A stretch of 8,169 bases of DNA, taken from Nostocaceae cyanobacterium CSSed10_463m. GTDB lineage: Bacteria; Cyanobacteriota; Cyanobacteriia; Cyanobacteriales; Nostocaceae. The position numbers were made by a program, and so were the translations under genes. The stretch spans positions 1 to 8,169 of the forward strand of contig PWQB01000476.1 of NCBI GenBank assembly GCA_003556955.1. Reading direction: 5' to 3'. Shown one piece after another: positions 1 through 6,621 of the stretch. Below the pieces are notes generated by a model. It was not told where the DNA came from. It saw only the letters and a program-made list of their open reading frames with translations, and ran no database searches. Numbering within the stretch: the first letter of the stretch is position 1; the number at the start of each line of letters is the position of its first letter.

Positions 1-998
1 ATATTCCCACTGGTTAACACAATAGGGCGATTCATTCGCCGCAAAATTAAATGATGTAAAGGCGTATAAGGTAACATAAAACCGAGATAATTTAGTCCCG
101 GTGAAACAGAAGGCGCAATTAAACAATCAGGATTTTTCTGTAACAATACAATAGGTGCAGCAGAACTTACTAATAATTCTTTTTCCTGAGTATTAACAGT
201 ACAATATTCCTCAATTACTGCTATATCACGCGCCATTAAAGCCAAAGGTTTGTGATAACGCCGTTTACGCTGACGCAATTTTTGTACAGCAGCTTCTTGA
301 GTTGCGTCACAAGCTAGATGAATACCACCCAACCCTTTAATAGCCACAATTTCGCCTTTTTGCAACAAAGTACAAACAGCATCCACATCATCCATCATCG
401 AAAACATCGAAGCCGTCACAGGTTTACCATCAGCCCGTTCTAACCAAGCATTCGGTCCGCAAGTATGACAAGCTACAGGTTGGGCGTGAAAACGGCGATT
501 TTCCACATTTTCATATTCCCCTTCACATTCAGCACACATAGCAAACGCAGACATACTGGTATTGCATCTATCGTAAGGAATCCCACGAATAATACTGAAG
601 CGAGGACCGCAATGAGTACAATTAGTAAAAGGATAACGATAAAAACGGCTAAAAGGGTCAAAAATTTCCTGTTGACATTGGGGACAAGTCGCCGCATCAG
701 GAGTAACTTCTGTATTTTTAGAACTACTCACACTATGAGAAATCACAAAATCAGTAAAATCCCCATCACCTTCATAACTAACTCTCGTCAACTCCTGAAT
801 TTTCCCCAAAGGAGGACATTCAATATATAGTTTGTTGATAAACTCCGTAATAGCCTCCTCACTCCCAACTACCCGAATTAAAACCCCCTCACCATCATTA
901 CAAACATCACCCAACAACCCACAAACCTTAGCCAGACGATAAACAGTAGGACGAAATCCCACACCTTGAACAGTCCCCCGAACCCGAATCTCTTCCAT
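1..998 (-). CDS. hypF: HypF, carbamoyltransferase for [NiFe]-hydrogenase maturation (5' part, runs off the window)
   Basis: HypF makes the cyanide ligands of the [NiFe] active site. It uses carbamoyl phosphate and ATP to form a carbamoyl group that is passed to HypE, in the cytoplasm. The frame is open from the ATG at 998 to the window edge, giving 332 codons of a protein normally around 770 residues. The domain order is visible. An N-terminal acylphosphatase-like domain carries VQGVGFRP at residues 10-17 (catalytic Arg16) and NDGEG at 34-38. Two zinc fingers follow, each of the form CX2C-X18-CX2C: Cys105/108/127/130 and Cys155/158/177/180. The start of the YrdC-like domain follows (KGLGGIHLACDA near 221, TSGN at 329). 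The start fits the family because only five residues precede the acylphosphatase motif. The ribosome site is weak. It is the last gene of the minus-strand cluster seen here, 160 bp after the NHL gene, with a MITE-like palindrome in between; other hyp genes presumably follow outside the window. Confidence 0.95.
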   Translation of the reverse strand, partial: MEEIRVRGTVQGVGFRPTVYRLAKVCGLLGDVCNDGEGVLIRVVGSEEAITEFINKLYIECPPLGKIQELTRVSYEGDGDFTDFVISHSVSSSKNTEVTPDAATCPQCQQEIFDPFSRFYRYPFTNCTHCGPRFSIIRGIPYDRCNTSMSAFAMCAECEGEYENVENRRFHAQPVACHTCGPNAWLERADGKPVTASMFSMMDDVDAVCTLLQKGEIVAIKGLGGIHLACDATQEAAVQKLRQRKRRYHKPLALMARDIAVIEEYCTVNTQEKELLVSSAAPIVLLQKNPDCLIAPSVSPGLNYLGFMLPYTPLHHLILRRMNRPIVLTSGN

Positions 999-1062
999 TC
1001 TTCTTTGTGCCTTTCTTTGCGTGAAACACCTCTTAGGGATTTCCAAAAATAATTATTATCCA

Positions 1063-1127
1063 TATTGTGGGGTGGGCATCTTGCCCGCCCTGATGACGTG
1101 ACGGGTGGGGACACCCATCCCACAATA
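1063..1127. repeat. 65-bp MITE-like palindrome between the NHL gene and hypF
   Basis: The ends TATTGTGGG (1063-1071) and CCCACAATA (1119-1127) are exact inverted complements, and pairing continues through a G-T pair to about 14 bp. The interior is GC-rich (cttgcccgccc, gacgggtgggg) and can fold back further. It has no coding capacity. The sequence resembles dispersed repeats common in Nostoc genomes (recalled, not searched). If the upstream genes and hypF share a transcript, this hairpin lies in the spacer about 65 nt before the hypF start and could affect processing or read-through. Confidence 0.7.
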
Positions 1128-1158
1128 AAATTTAGAATGTTATTTATTTGTTAACCTC

Positions 1159-2334
1159 TTACTCCAACCCCCACAACAAAACCCGATTATTCCCCGAATC
1201 AGCAATTACCGCCGTATTACCACAAACCTTCACCCCATAACACCAATTCAAAGTATTTCTCTGAGGTAAACCAAAATCACGATTTTCACCCTTAGATTTA
1301 AAACTAACTTGTCCCACCAAACCATCAGCAACCGCCCCAGATAATAATTGAGACTCCGGCTTTCTCCATCCTAACAAACGAGAATTTGCAGTATCAGCAA
1401 CCAGCAAACAATCATTACCAACCGCTACACCATAAGGCATACTTAAACTACTAGCACTAGGAAAATAAACACCTTGATTCATTTCCACAGAATCAAAACT
1501 TTTTTGTCCTAAAACCACCGCACAAGGGGCATTATTTTCTGTAGGTATGCCCTCCCAAATCATCACCAGGTGATTACCTGCATCAGCAACCACTAAATTG
1601 TCTCCCCAAATAGTAATATCATGACACCAACGCATACTCGCCGCAGTGGGAGAACTCCCCCCATTTTCATTGCGAGATATCATATCTGGTTGTCCCAAAA
1701 CTAAATCAGCCGGTTGACCATTTTCTGTAGGTAACTGATGCCAAATTAATAACCTGCGATTTCCCGTATCAGCTACAAATAGCTTTCCTTGGTGATAGAA
1801 AACACCATAAGGCCAGTGCATAGTATTAGCAGCAGCTTGATGAGTTCCTCTATTTGGTTCATTTTGGCTAAAATCAGCTTGTCCTAATACCAAATCGGCT
1901 GGAACATGACTATCTTCTGGAACATTTTTCCAAATCAATATTCGATGATTCCAAGCATCAGCTACCGCTAAACCTGTACCACAAGCACAAATTACCGTGG
2001 GGACACTAAAAGTATTTCTTCCTGGCGTACCTTTCGCATTTTGTCCCTCATGATAAAAATCAGGTTGTCCAATTACCCAATCAGCCGGTTGACTATCTCT
2101 GGTGGGTAAATTTCGCCATCCTAATAACCGATGATGTCCTGTATCTGATACCCATAAAGAACCAGTTTCAGATAATAAACAAGCACCACGCGGCCCAAAC
2201 ATATTTATCGGACTAGGTGCTACAGGTATAGCTAATATTTCTGGTTCAAGAATATTACCTAAAATCACTTCTGGATCATGAGATAATAAAGGTAATAAGT
2301 TTAACGCAGGATTAATATTGACGGGTATATCCAT
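1159..2334 (-). CDS. NHL-repeat beta-propeller protein of the extended hyp operon
   Basis: A 391-residue protein with six NHL-type repeats, at residues about 46-73, 111-135, 172-198, 234-260, 298-323 and 362-388. The core motif resembles LFVADTGNRRLLIW. The period of about 62 residues suggests a six-bladed propeller. Five linkers carry a second motif of the type ADLVLGQPDF (Gly-Gln near 89, 151, 214, 276 and 341). No signal peptide or membrane segment is visible, so it is probably cytoplasmic. NHL propellers usually bind proteins or ligands; no catalytic residues can be named. I chose the ATG at 2334; a TTG three codons upstream (2343) is possible, and neither has a clear ribosome site. It lies between the NifU/Rieske gene and hypF, all in one direction. 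A homologue sits in the extended hyp operon of Nostoc sp. PCC 7120 (recalled), so a scaffold role in hydrogenase maturation is an inference. Confidence 0.88.
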   Translation of the reverse strand: MDIPVNINPALNLLPLLSHDPEVILGNILEPEILAIPVAPSPINMFGPRGACLLSETGSLWVSDTGHHRLLGWRNLPTRDSQPADWVIGQPDFYHEGQNAKGTPGRNTFSVPTVICACGTGLAVADAWNHRILIWKNVPEDSHVPADLVLGQADFSQNEPNRGTHQAAANTMHWPYGVFYHQGKLFVADTGNRRLLIWHQLPTENGQPADLVLGQPDMISRNENGGSSPTAASMRWCHDITIWGDNLVVADAGNHLVMIWEGIPTENNAPCAVVLGQKSFDSVEMNQGVYFPSASSLSMPYGVAVGNDCLLVADTANSRLLGWRKPESQLLSGAVADGLVGQVSFKSKGENRDFGLPQRNTLNWCYGVKVCGNTAVIADSGNNRVLLWGLE

Positions 2335-2381
2335 TAAACACAAATGAACACTGATAGTTATTTAAACTCATTGGCGAATAT

Positions 2382-2399
2382 CATCGTGTATCGACGATG
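2382..2399. repeat. small inverted repeat after the NifU/Rieske gene
   Basis: CATCGT (2382-2387) and ACGATG (2394-2399) form a perfect 6-bp stem with a 6-nt loop. It lies in the 77-bp gap between the NifU/Rieske stop and the NHL gene start. There is no T-run on the minus strand, so a terminator is unlikely; an RNA processing hairpin or chance are both possible. Confidence 0.35.
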
Positions 2400-2411
2400 G
2401 CAATTTTGCAA

Positions 2412-3245
2412 TTAAATTGAATATTTAGGCAATTTTACAAAAACTTTATCACCTTTAAGCTGTACTGGATAAGACTGCAATGGCACATCAGCAACAGTTA
2501 AACATTCTCCAGTCTCTAAGTTATACTGAAATCCATGTGATTTACAAGTGAGAATACTCTGATCTAATTTACCCATATCTAAGGGAGTTGCTAAATGTGG
2601 ACAAGCATTGAGATAACAGGTAACATTTTCACCTTGGCGATATAAAATTAAGGAGTTTTTCCCCACTTTACCTGTCAATATCCCAGACTCAGGAATTTGA
2701 TCAATGGTTGTCAGTTTTACCCAAGTAGCGGTATCTTCTGGCGTAAATGTATTGTTTGCAGTAGAAGTATGATTAACTGCTACAACTTTAGTAATTTCGG
2801 GACAATGATTTTTTATTGCCTGTTCTACACTTTGAGTTAAAGTTAAGGTTGACGTTGGACAATTGCTACAACTTCCAGTTAGTTTAACTTCGACTGTATC
2901 TGGTGGTATAATGGCGATAAATTCCACATCGCCATCATGACTTTTTAAGCCTGGGCGCACTTCTTCTAGGGCTAGTTTAATTCTTTCTAGTAGCGGTGCT
3001 TTTGGCGGTTTAATTAGTTCATGATATAGCAAAACTGAATATACTATGTCATCTTCTACGGCTTGACGCAATGCTGACATTGATTCTTTTTTTAGGCTTT
3101 TGATTAAATGGGTTAAGGCTGCTTTATGTAAATCCTCAATCGCTCTTTTTAGTCCTTCTGCTACACATCTTTGGCTTTCGTCCCATTGGGATATAATTGC
3201 TTCAAATCGATTTATTTCTTGAATTAGTTCTTCAAGTTTTGTCAT
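2412..3245 (-). CDS. NifU C-terminal domain / Rieske [2Fe-2S] fusion protein
   Basis: A 277-residue protein in three parts. Residues 1-80 are a charged helical segment of unknown role. Residues about 85-160 match the C-terminal (Nfu-type) domain of NifU, with the scaffold motif at Cys126-X2-Cys129 (GSCSNCP). Residues about 173-274 are a Rieske domain with Cys215-X-His217 and Cys234-X2-His237, all four [2Fe-2S] ligands present. Nfu domains hold and transfer Fe-S clusters and Rieske domains carry electrons; having both in one soluble protein suggests cluster assembly or repair with a built-in redox centre. It is clustered with hyp genes and near hupS, whose product needs three Fe-S clusters, so HupS is an attractive client (inference). 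A homologue occurs in the extended hyp operon of Nostoc sp. PCC 7120 (recalled). The start ATG at 3245 has no strong ribosome site; the next in-frame Met is residue 56, too far in to be likely. Confidence 0.92.
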   Translation of the reverse strand: MTKLEELIQEINRFEAIISQWDESQRCVAEGLKRAIEDLHKAALTHLIKSLKKESMSALRQAVEDDIVYSVLLYHELIKPPKAPLLERIKLALEEVRPGLKSHDGDVEFIAIIPPDTVEVKLTGSCSNCPTSTLTLTQSVEQAIKNHCPEITKVVAVNHTSTANNTFTPEDTATWVKLTTIDQIPESGILTGKVGKNSLILYRQGENVTCYLNACPHLATPLDMGKLDQSILTCKSHGFQYNLETGECLTVADVPLQSYPVQLKGDKVFVKLPKYSI

Positions 3246-3286
3246 TATTATTTCGTCTTTATTCGTTGGGAAATAAATTTAGAACG

Positions 3287-3318
3287 AACCGCCAAGACGC
3301 AAAGAACGCCAAGGAAAG
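3287..3318. repeat. Nostoc-type dispersed repeat (CGCCAAGACGCAAAG family)
   Basis: The stretch AACCGCCAAGACGCAAAG followed by AACGCCAAGGAAAG is an internally repetitive sequence built from CGCCAAG and CGCAAAG words. A related, inverted version (tttgtgcctttctttgcg) is present near 1006-1023, just upstream of hypF. It lies in the 157-bp gap between the NifU/Rieske gene and the upstream small membrane gene. No gene is seen in that gap. Confidence 0.5.
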
Positions 3319-3389
3319 AGGGTTTAATAGGTTTTTTGCGTCGGTATTCTATATTTTTACCAAGTTGGGAGGTTCATCTGTAAAGCTAT

Positions 3390-3614
3390 TTATTTCATTT
3401 TGAAATCTTTTAGCAGAAATGGCATGATTGCACCTGTAATTATACTAGCTACTGTTACGGGTAGCCAAAAGGGAAGTTGGGTTTGCGATAATGATAGGAA
3501 AATGAGCAAACCTATACTGTTTGCAATGACTATTTGTTTGAAAAAATAGCCGGGTTCACGTATTAATTGTCCCTTGAAAAATAGTTTGATAGAATACCAT
3601 CCAATTTCTAACAT
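3390..3614 (-). CDS. small two-helix membrane protein B of the extended hyp operon
   Basis: A 74-residue protein starting MLEIGWYSIKL. It has an amphipathic N-terminal part with basic residues (Lys, Arg near 10-27), then two hydrophobic stretches at about 28-45 and 48-66, and ends in a basic tail (LLKDFKMK). The start at 3614 is fixed by a strong ribosome site, AGGAGG at 3619-3624, four nt before the ATG. The same frame stays open upstream to 3803, but that part overlaps the preceding gene and lacks a ribosome site. The site overlaps the TAG stop of the preceding gene, so the two are probably translationally coupled. I do not recognise the family; a small hypothetical protein is reported at this place in Nostoc sp. 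PCC 7120 (recalled). Function unknown. Confidence 0.82.
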   Translation of the reverse strand: MLEIGWYSIKLFFKGQLIREPGYFFKQIVIANSIGLLIFLSLSQTQLPFWLPVTVASIITGAIMPFLLKDFKMK

Positions 3615-3618
3615 TATT

Positions 3619-3624
3619 CCTCCT
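3619..3624 (-). promoter_or_regulatory. strong Shine-Dalgarno AGGAGG overlapping the upstream stop codon
   Basis: On the minus strand the sequence reads TAGGAGGAATAATG: the stop of the 79-residue gene overlaps the AGGAGG that serves the next start four nt later. It is the only strong ribosome site I see in this cluster and it decides the start of the 74-residue protein. Confidence 0.8.
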
Positions 3625-3862
3625 AATAATTTGTGAAGTAGTTTAAGACCAAAAACCCTAGTAGGATGCCTGGAATTATCCCAGCAGGCCCAAATAATGC
3701 ACCTAACATGGCTGATAATTGATAACCAATGTCTTTTCCAGCTAACAGTATTGCGCCAATAGCACCACCAACCATAGATAAGGTTGCTGCTATTAATATC
3801 CACGCAAATTCTGTTACTATATTTAGTTCACCATTTGCTAAGGTTGTGAGAAATTCTTCCAT
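3623..3862 (-). CDS. small two-helix membrane protein A of the extended hyp operon
   Basis: A 79-residue protein, MEEFLTTLANGEL at the N-terminus, with an acidic, short N-terminal tail and two hydrophobic segments at about 18-43 and 48-75. The segments are rich in Gly and Ala (GGAIGAILLAG, FGPAGIIPGILLG), typical of tightly packed helical hairpins. The ATG at 3862 follows the TPR gene stop by 48 nt and has no clear ribosome site. It ends 8 nt before the start of the second small membrane protein, so both are very likely made together and may act together in a membrane, possibly in anchoring a hydrogenase-related complex (inference). I do not recognise a named family. Small hypothetical genes occupy this region in Nostoc sp. 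PCC 7120 (recalled). Confidence 0.82.
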   Translation of the reverse strand: MEEFLTTLANGELNIVTEFAWILIAATLSMVGGAIGAILLAGKDIGYQLSAMLGALFGPAGIIPGILLGFLVLNYFTNY

Positions 3863-3910
3863 GTCGGTGTTAGTTTAGATAGGGTGATAGTAGTGGAAAC
3901 AAATTCAATA

Positions 3911-4915
3911 TCAATCCATACCCACTCGCATTTCTATTTCTACATCTTGTATGGCTTGGGCGACGGCTTCGGCTTGTGCTATTTGTTGATTTTGGGTAAA
4001 TATTGCCCAAGCTTCTTGATAGTAGGTATATGCTTTTAAGAGGTTTTGAGGATTACCAACTTCTGGTTTTTCGAGGTCGTCGGGTAAGTTGAATAAGGCG
4101 TTAGCTTTGTTAGAGATGGTGTTAGCATACTCTAAAGGTGTGTCTCTGGAGTTACGCACTTTTAAGGCTTCGTCATAAGCTGCGATCGCGCGTAAGTTAT
4201 TATCTACAGGATGGGAACTGACTAAATATTGCAACGCATTACCCAAGTTGTTTTGTAACATCGCATATTCCCTGGGGTGGTCAATTAAGTTAATATGCTG
4301 TAACGCCACTTCAAAGGACTGCACTGCTAAACCCTGACGCAAGTATTCCCGTTCTGATGACATGGGCATGGAGAGGTAGGCGATCGCAATATTATTGTAT
4401 AAAATCGCGTATTCTTGTGGGTAATCTTCCCAGGTAAAAACCTCCAAAGCCTGATGATAAGCTTTGATGCTGTCCGTCATTCTAGCCAGGTTAAATGGTA
4501 CTAGCGACTGCAACACTAAGCCAAAATTCATCTGTGCCTCTGCTAATTCTTCTGGCAAAGCTAATTGCTGTAAAATAGGCAAAGCCTCTTCATAACTTGC
4601 TTTCGCTTGCAGCAGCAGTTGAGAACCTTCATCAGGAATACTCTGTAACGTACCTGCCATCCCCACCAAGGCGCGGGCTTTCAATAGGGCGTACTCCTCA
4701 CCACACATCTGATATGCTCGGTAATATAGCCCCACTGCATTCCGCAAATCCTGAGCGGTTTTAGGCTGCTTATGAAAGCCTTGTGCCATTTCGATCAGCA
4801 TCTCGATTTTCTCTACTGCTGTCGCTGACTCTGATCCGATAGCTGCGATCGCCGCCTTAACTGCTGAATCTGTAATGCTGGGGTTCATAACTGCCTTAAT
4901 TTTGTCAACGCCCAT
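3911..4915 (-). CDS. TPR-repeat protein, first gene of the extended hyp operon
   Basis: A 334-residue all-helical protein without signal peptide or membrane segment. Tetratricopeptide-like repeats are visible through the recurring pattern P-x-E-Y/L-A followed by a helix with N-x-x-x-A: residues 121-137 (PEELAEAQMNFGLVLQS), 166-182 (PQEYAILYNNIAIAYLS), 214-230 (PREYAMLQNNLGNALQY) and 260-276 (PLEYANTISNKANALFN). Each is followed by a helix of the type AIAAYDEALKV. TPR proteins mediate protein-protein contacts, so an adaptor or assembly role is likely; no enzyme function is suggested. The ATG at 4915 is used here. The ATG at 4888 (MNPSITDS) is a real alternative because AAGG lies five nt before it. 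It is divergent from hupS and leads the minus-strand cluster, so the operon promoter should lie in 4916-5417. Two HIP1 octamers fall within 4182-4387 and one at 4845. Confidence 0.9.
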   Translation of the reverse strand: MGVDKIKAVMNPSITDSAVKAAIAAIGSESATAVEKIEMLIEMAQGFHKQPKTAQDLRNAVGLYYRAYQMCGEEYALLKARALVGMAGTLQSIPDEGSQLLLQAKASYEEALPILQQLALPEELAEAQMNFGLVLQSLVPFNLARMTDSIKAYHQALEVFTWEDYPQEYAILYNNIAIAYLSMPMSSEREYLRQGLAVQSFEVALQHINLIDHPREYAMLQNNLGNALQYLVSSHPVDNNLRAIAAYDEALKVRNSRDTPLEYANTISNKANALFNLPDDLEKPEVGNPQNLLKAYTYYQEAWAIFTQNQQIAQAEAVAQAIQDVEIEMRVGMD

Positions 4916-4972
4916 CGGTGGCTTTATTAACTAAGCGGATTTACGCAAATTTTGAATCCCATACCCTTGTAG

Positions 4973-5037
4973 AGACGCGATTCATCGCGTCTAGCGTCTA
5001 GATTCATCGCGTCTAGCGTCTAGATTCATCGCGTCTA
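4973..5037. repeat. 22-bp tandem repeat grown from a GTAGAGACGCGA hairpin
   Basis: The unit ATTCATCGCGTCTAGCGTCTAG starts at 4980, 5002 and 5024, giving two full copies and a 14-nt third. The left edge is a near-perfect palindrome: AGACGCGAT (4973-4981) and ATCGCGTCT (4984-4992). GTAGAGACGCGA-type hairpins are common in Nostoc intergenic DNA (recalled). It lies 58 bp upstream of the TPR gene start, between that gene and any plausible promoter. Confidence 0.85.
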
Positions 5038-5128
5038 TCTATCAATTTTTTTACTATAGAACAATCTATTTCTCAAATTCTAGGGTGAAATTGCTAATAT
5101 TAATGTCCGCTTTAAACACATAAAAATC

Positions 5129-5157
5129 TTAACAGCTATTTTGCCATTGCTGATAAT
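5129..5157 (+). promoter_or_regulatory. candidate hupS promoter (TTAACA-17-GATAAT)
   Basis: A -35-like TTAACA (5129-5134) and a -10-like GATAAT (5152-5157) are separated by exactly 17 nt. Transcription would start near 5163-5165, giving a leader of about 254 nt. I recall a mapped hupSL start in Nostoc punctiforme about 259 bp upstream of hupS, which agrees well. This is a match to a general consensus, not a demonstrated promoter. Confidence 0.5.
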
Positions 5158-5230
5158 GATAATTAACTTTGTTTCCGGCTAACTTACTGAAATAATTAAT
5201 TTTTATTTAATGAACAATACTTATATAAAA

Positions 5231-5248
5231 TATGAGCTTATACTCATA
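5231..5248. repeat. small inverted repeat in the hupS leader
   Basis: TATGAG (5231-5236) and CTCATA (5243-5248) pair perfectly around a 6-nt loop, just after an AT-rich TATATAAAA run. It could be a short hairpin in the leader or a protein-binding palindrome; chance cannot be excluded. Confidence 0.35.
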
Positions 5249-5283
5249 AAGTAAGTGACTATTAGACATATTCGAGAAAGAAT

Positions 5284-5311
5284 GTAGAGACGTTGAATGC
5301 AACGGTTCTAG
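5284..5311. repeat. degenerate GTAGAGACGTTG hairpin repeat
   Basis: GTAGAGACGTTG (5284-5295) can pair with CAACGGTTCTAG (5300-5311) at 9 of 12 positions. The left arm shares GTAGAGACG with the repeat at 4969-4977, so two members of the same Nostoc hairpin family appear to flank the candidate hupS promoter. Confidence 0.5.
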
Positions 5312-5351
5312 ATAACACCTCTTTAAATTCGGGCAATGTCTATTAGTAAAC

Positions 5352-5379
5352 AGGTGATGCCCTACAAGTCCTATCACCT
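5352..5379 (+). promoter_or_regulatory. inverted repeat AGGTGAT-N14-ATCACCT just upstream of hupS
   Basis: A perfect 7-bp inverted repeat (5352-5358 and 5373-5379), extendable by one G-T pair, with a 14-nt spacer GCCCTACAAGTCCT. It ends 38 nt before the hupS ATG. In RNA it would form a hairpin in the leader; in DNA it could be a dimer-binding operator. hupS has no recognisable Shine-Dalgarno, so a leader structure here could affect translation. Confidence 0.45.
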
Positions 5380-5417
5380 CGATCCGGTATGAACAACAAT
5401 AGATAAACGTGTAGCTA

Positions 5418-6380
<963 letters not shown>

Positions 6381-6412
6381 AAGTCAGGAAAAAAGGAACC
6401 ACAGAGGCACAG

Positions 6413-6471
6413 TGAGTCCAGTGCTGCGGGAGGGTTTCCCTCCGCAGGCAACTGGCGAACCTGGAGGGAGT
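6413..6471. repeat. small dispersed hairpin repeat inserted in a CACAGAG repeat
   Basis: GCGGGAGGG (6426-6434) and CCCTCCGC (6438-6445) form an 8-bp GC-rich stem with one bulged G and a TTT loop. The block is flanked by ACCACAGAGGCACAG (6398-6412) and CACAGAG (6473-6479), parts of a common Nostoc CACAGAG repeat that looks split by it. The edges are approximate. Lying 45 nt after the hupS stop, the hairpin could also act as an RNA 3'-end or processing structure; there is no T-run directly after it. Confidence 0.6.
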
Positions 6472-6533
6472 ACACAGAGTTATGAGAATTTGAGAGCTTT
6501 TTTGCGTAAGTTTGATGATGCCGTTCTGTACAG

Positions 6534-6613
6534 GTAGGGTGTGTTATCGAGGAAAGTACGGCACCAATTCTGATTTTAGGTGCATGAGGAGAAATGTCTG
6601 TAACGCACCCTAC
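6534..6613. mobile_element. 80-bp MITE-like element with 13-bp terminal inverted repeats
   Basis: The ends GTAGGGTGTGTTA (6534-6546) and TAACGCACCCTAC (6601-6613) are inverted complements with a single T/C difference. The interior has no coding capacity. No clear target-site duplication is visible. GTAGGGTGCGTTA palindromes are widespread in Nostoc-group genomes (recalled). It would have to be moved by a transposase encoded elsewhere. Confidence 0.7.
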
Positions 6614-6621
6614 TGGACTGA

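Larger units (their letters stand above)
4916..5417. other. divergent intergenic region between the TPR gene and hupS
   Basis: 502 bp without a credible gene; it should hold the promoters of both hupS and the extended hyp operon. It contains a 22-bp tandem repeat (4973-5037), a sigma70-like promoter for hupS (5129-5157), three small inverted repeats (5231-5248, 5284-5311, 5352-5379) and AT-rich DNA. For the minus-strand operon only a -10-like TATAGT (complement of 5053-5058) was found, without a convincing -35. No GTA-N8-TAC NtcA site is present. An ORF on the minus strand overlapping hupS enters this region but is a shadow. Confidence 0.7.

Noticed and set aside
465..830. plus-strand open frame of 121 codons
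   Set aside because: It lies entirely antisense to hypF, whose domains and zinc-finger motifs are clear; low-complexity product.
878..1123. minus-strand open frame of 81 codons
   Set aside because: It overlaps the hypF start in another frame and the palindromic repeat at 1063-1127; Trp/Phe-rich product without family likeness.
2335..2343. TTG start for the NHL protein
   Set aside because: An ATG occurs three codons downstream; with no ribosome site favouring TTG, the ATG is the simpler choice.
3615..3803. longer start for the 74-residue membrane protein
   Set aside because: The upstream extension overlaps the 79-residue gene in another frame and has no ribosome site, whereas the ATG at 3614 has AGGAGG.
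4916..5417. NtcA binding site (GTA-N8-TAC) upstream of hupS
   Set aside because: All GTA triplets in this region (4969, 5251, 5284, 5346, 5388, 5411) were checked and none is followed by TAC after 8 nt. A weak or more distant site cannot be excluded.
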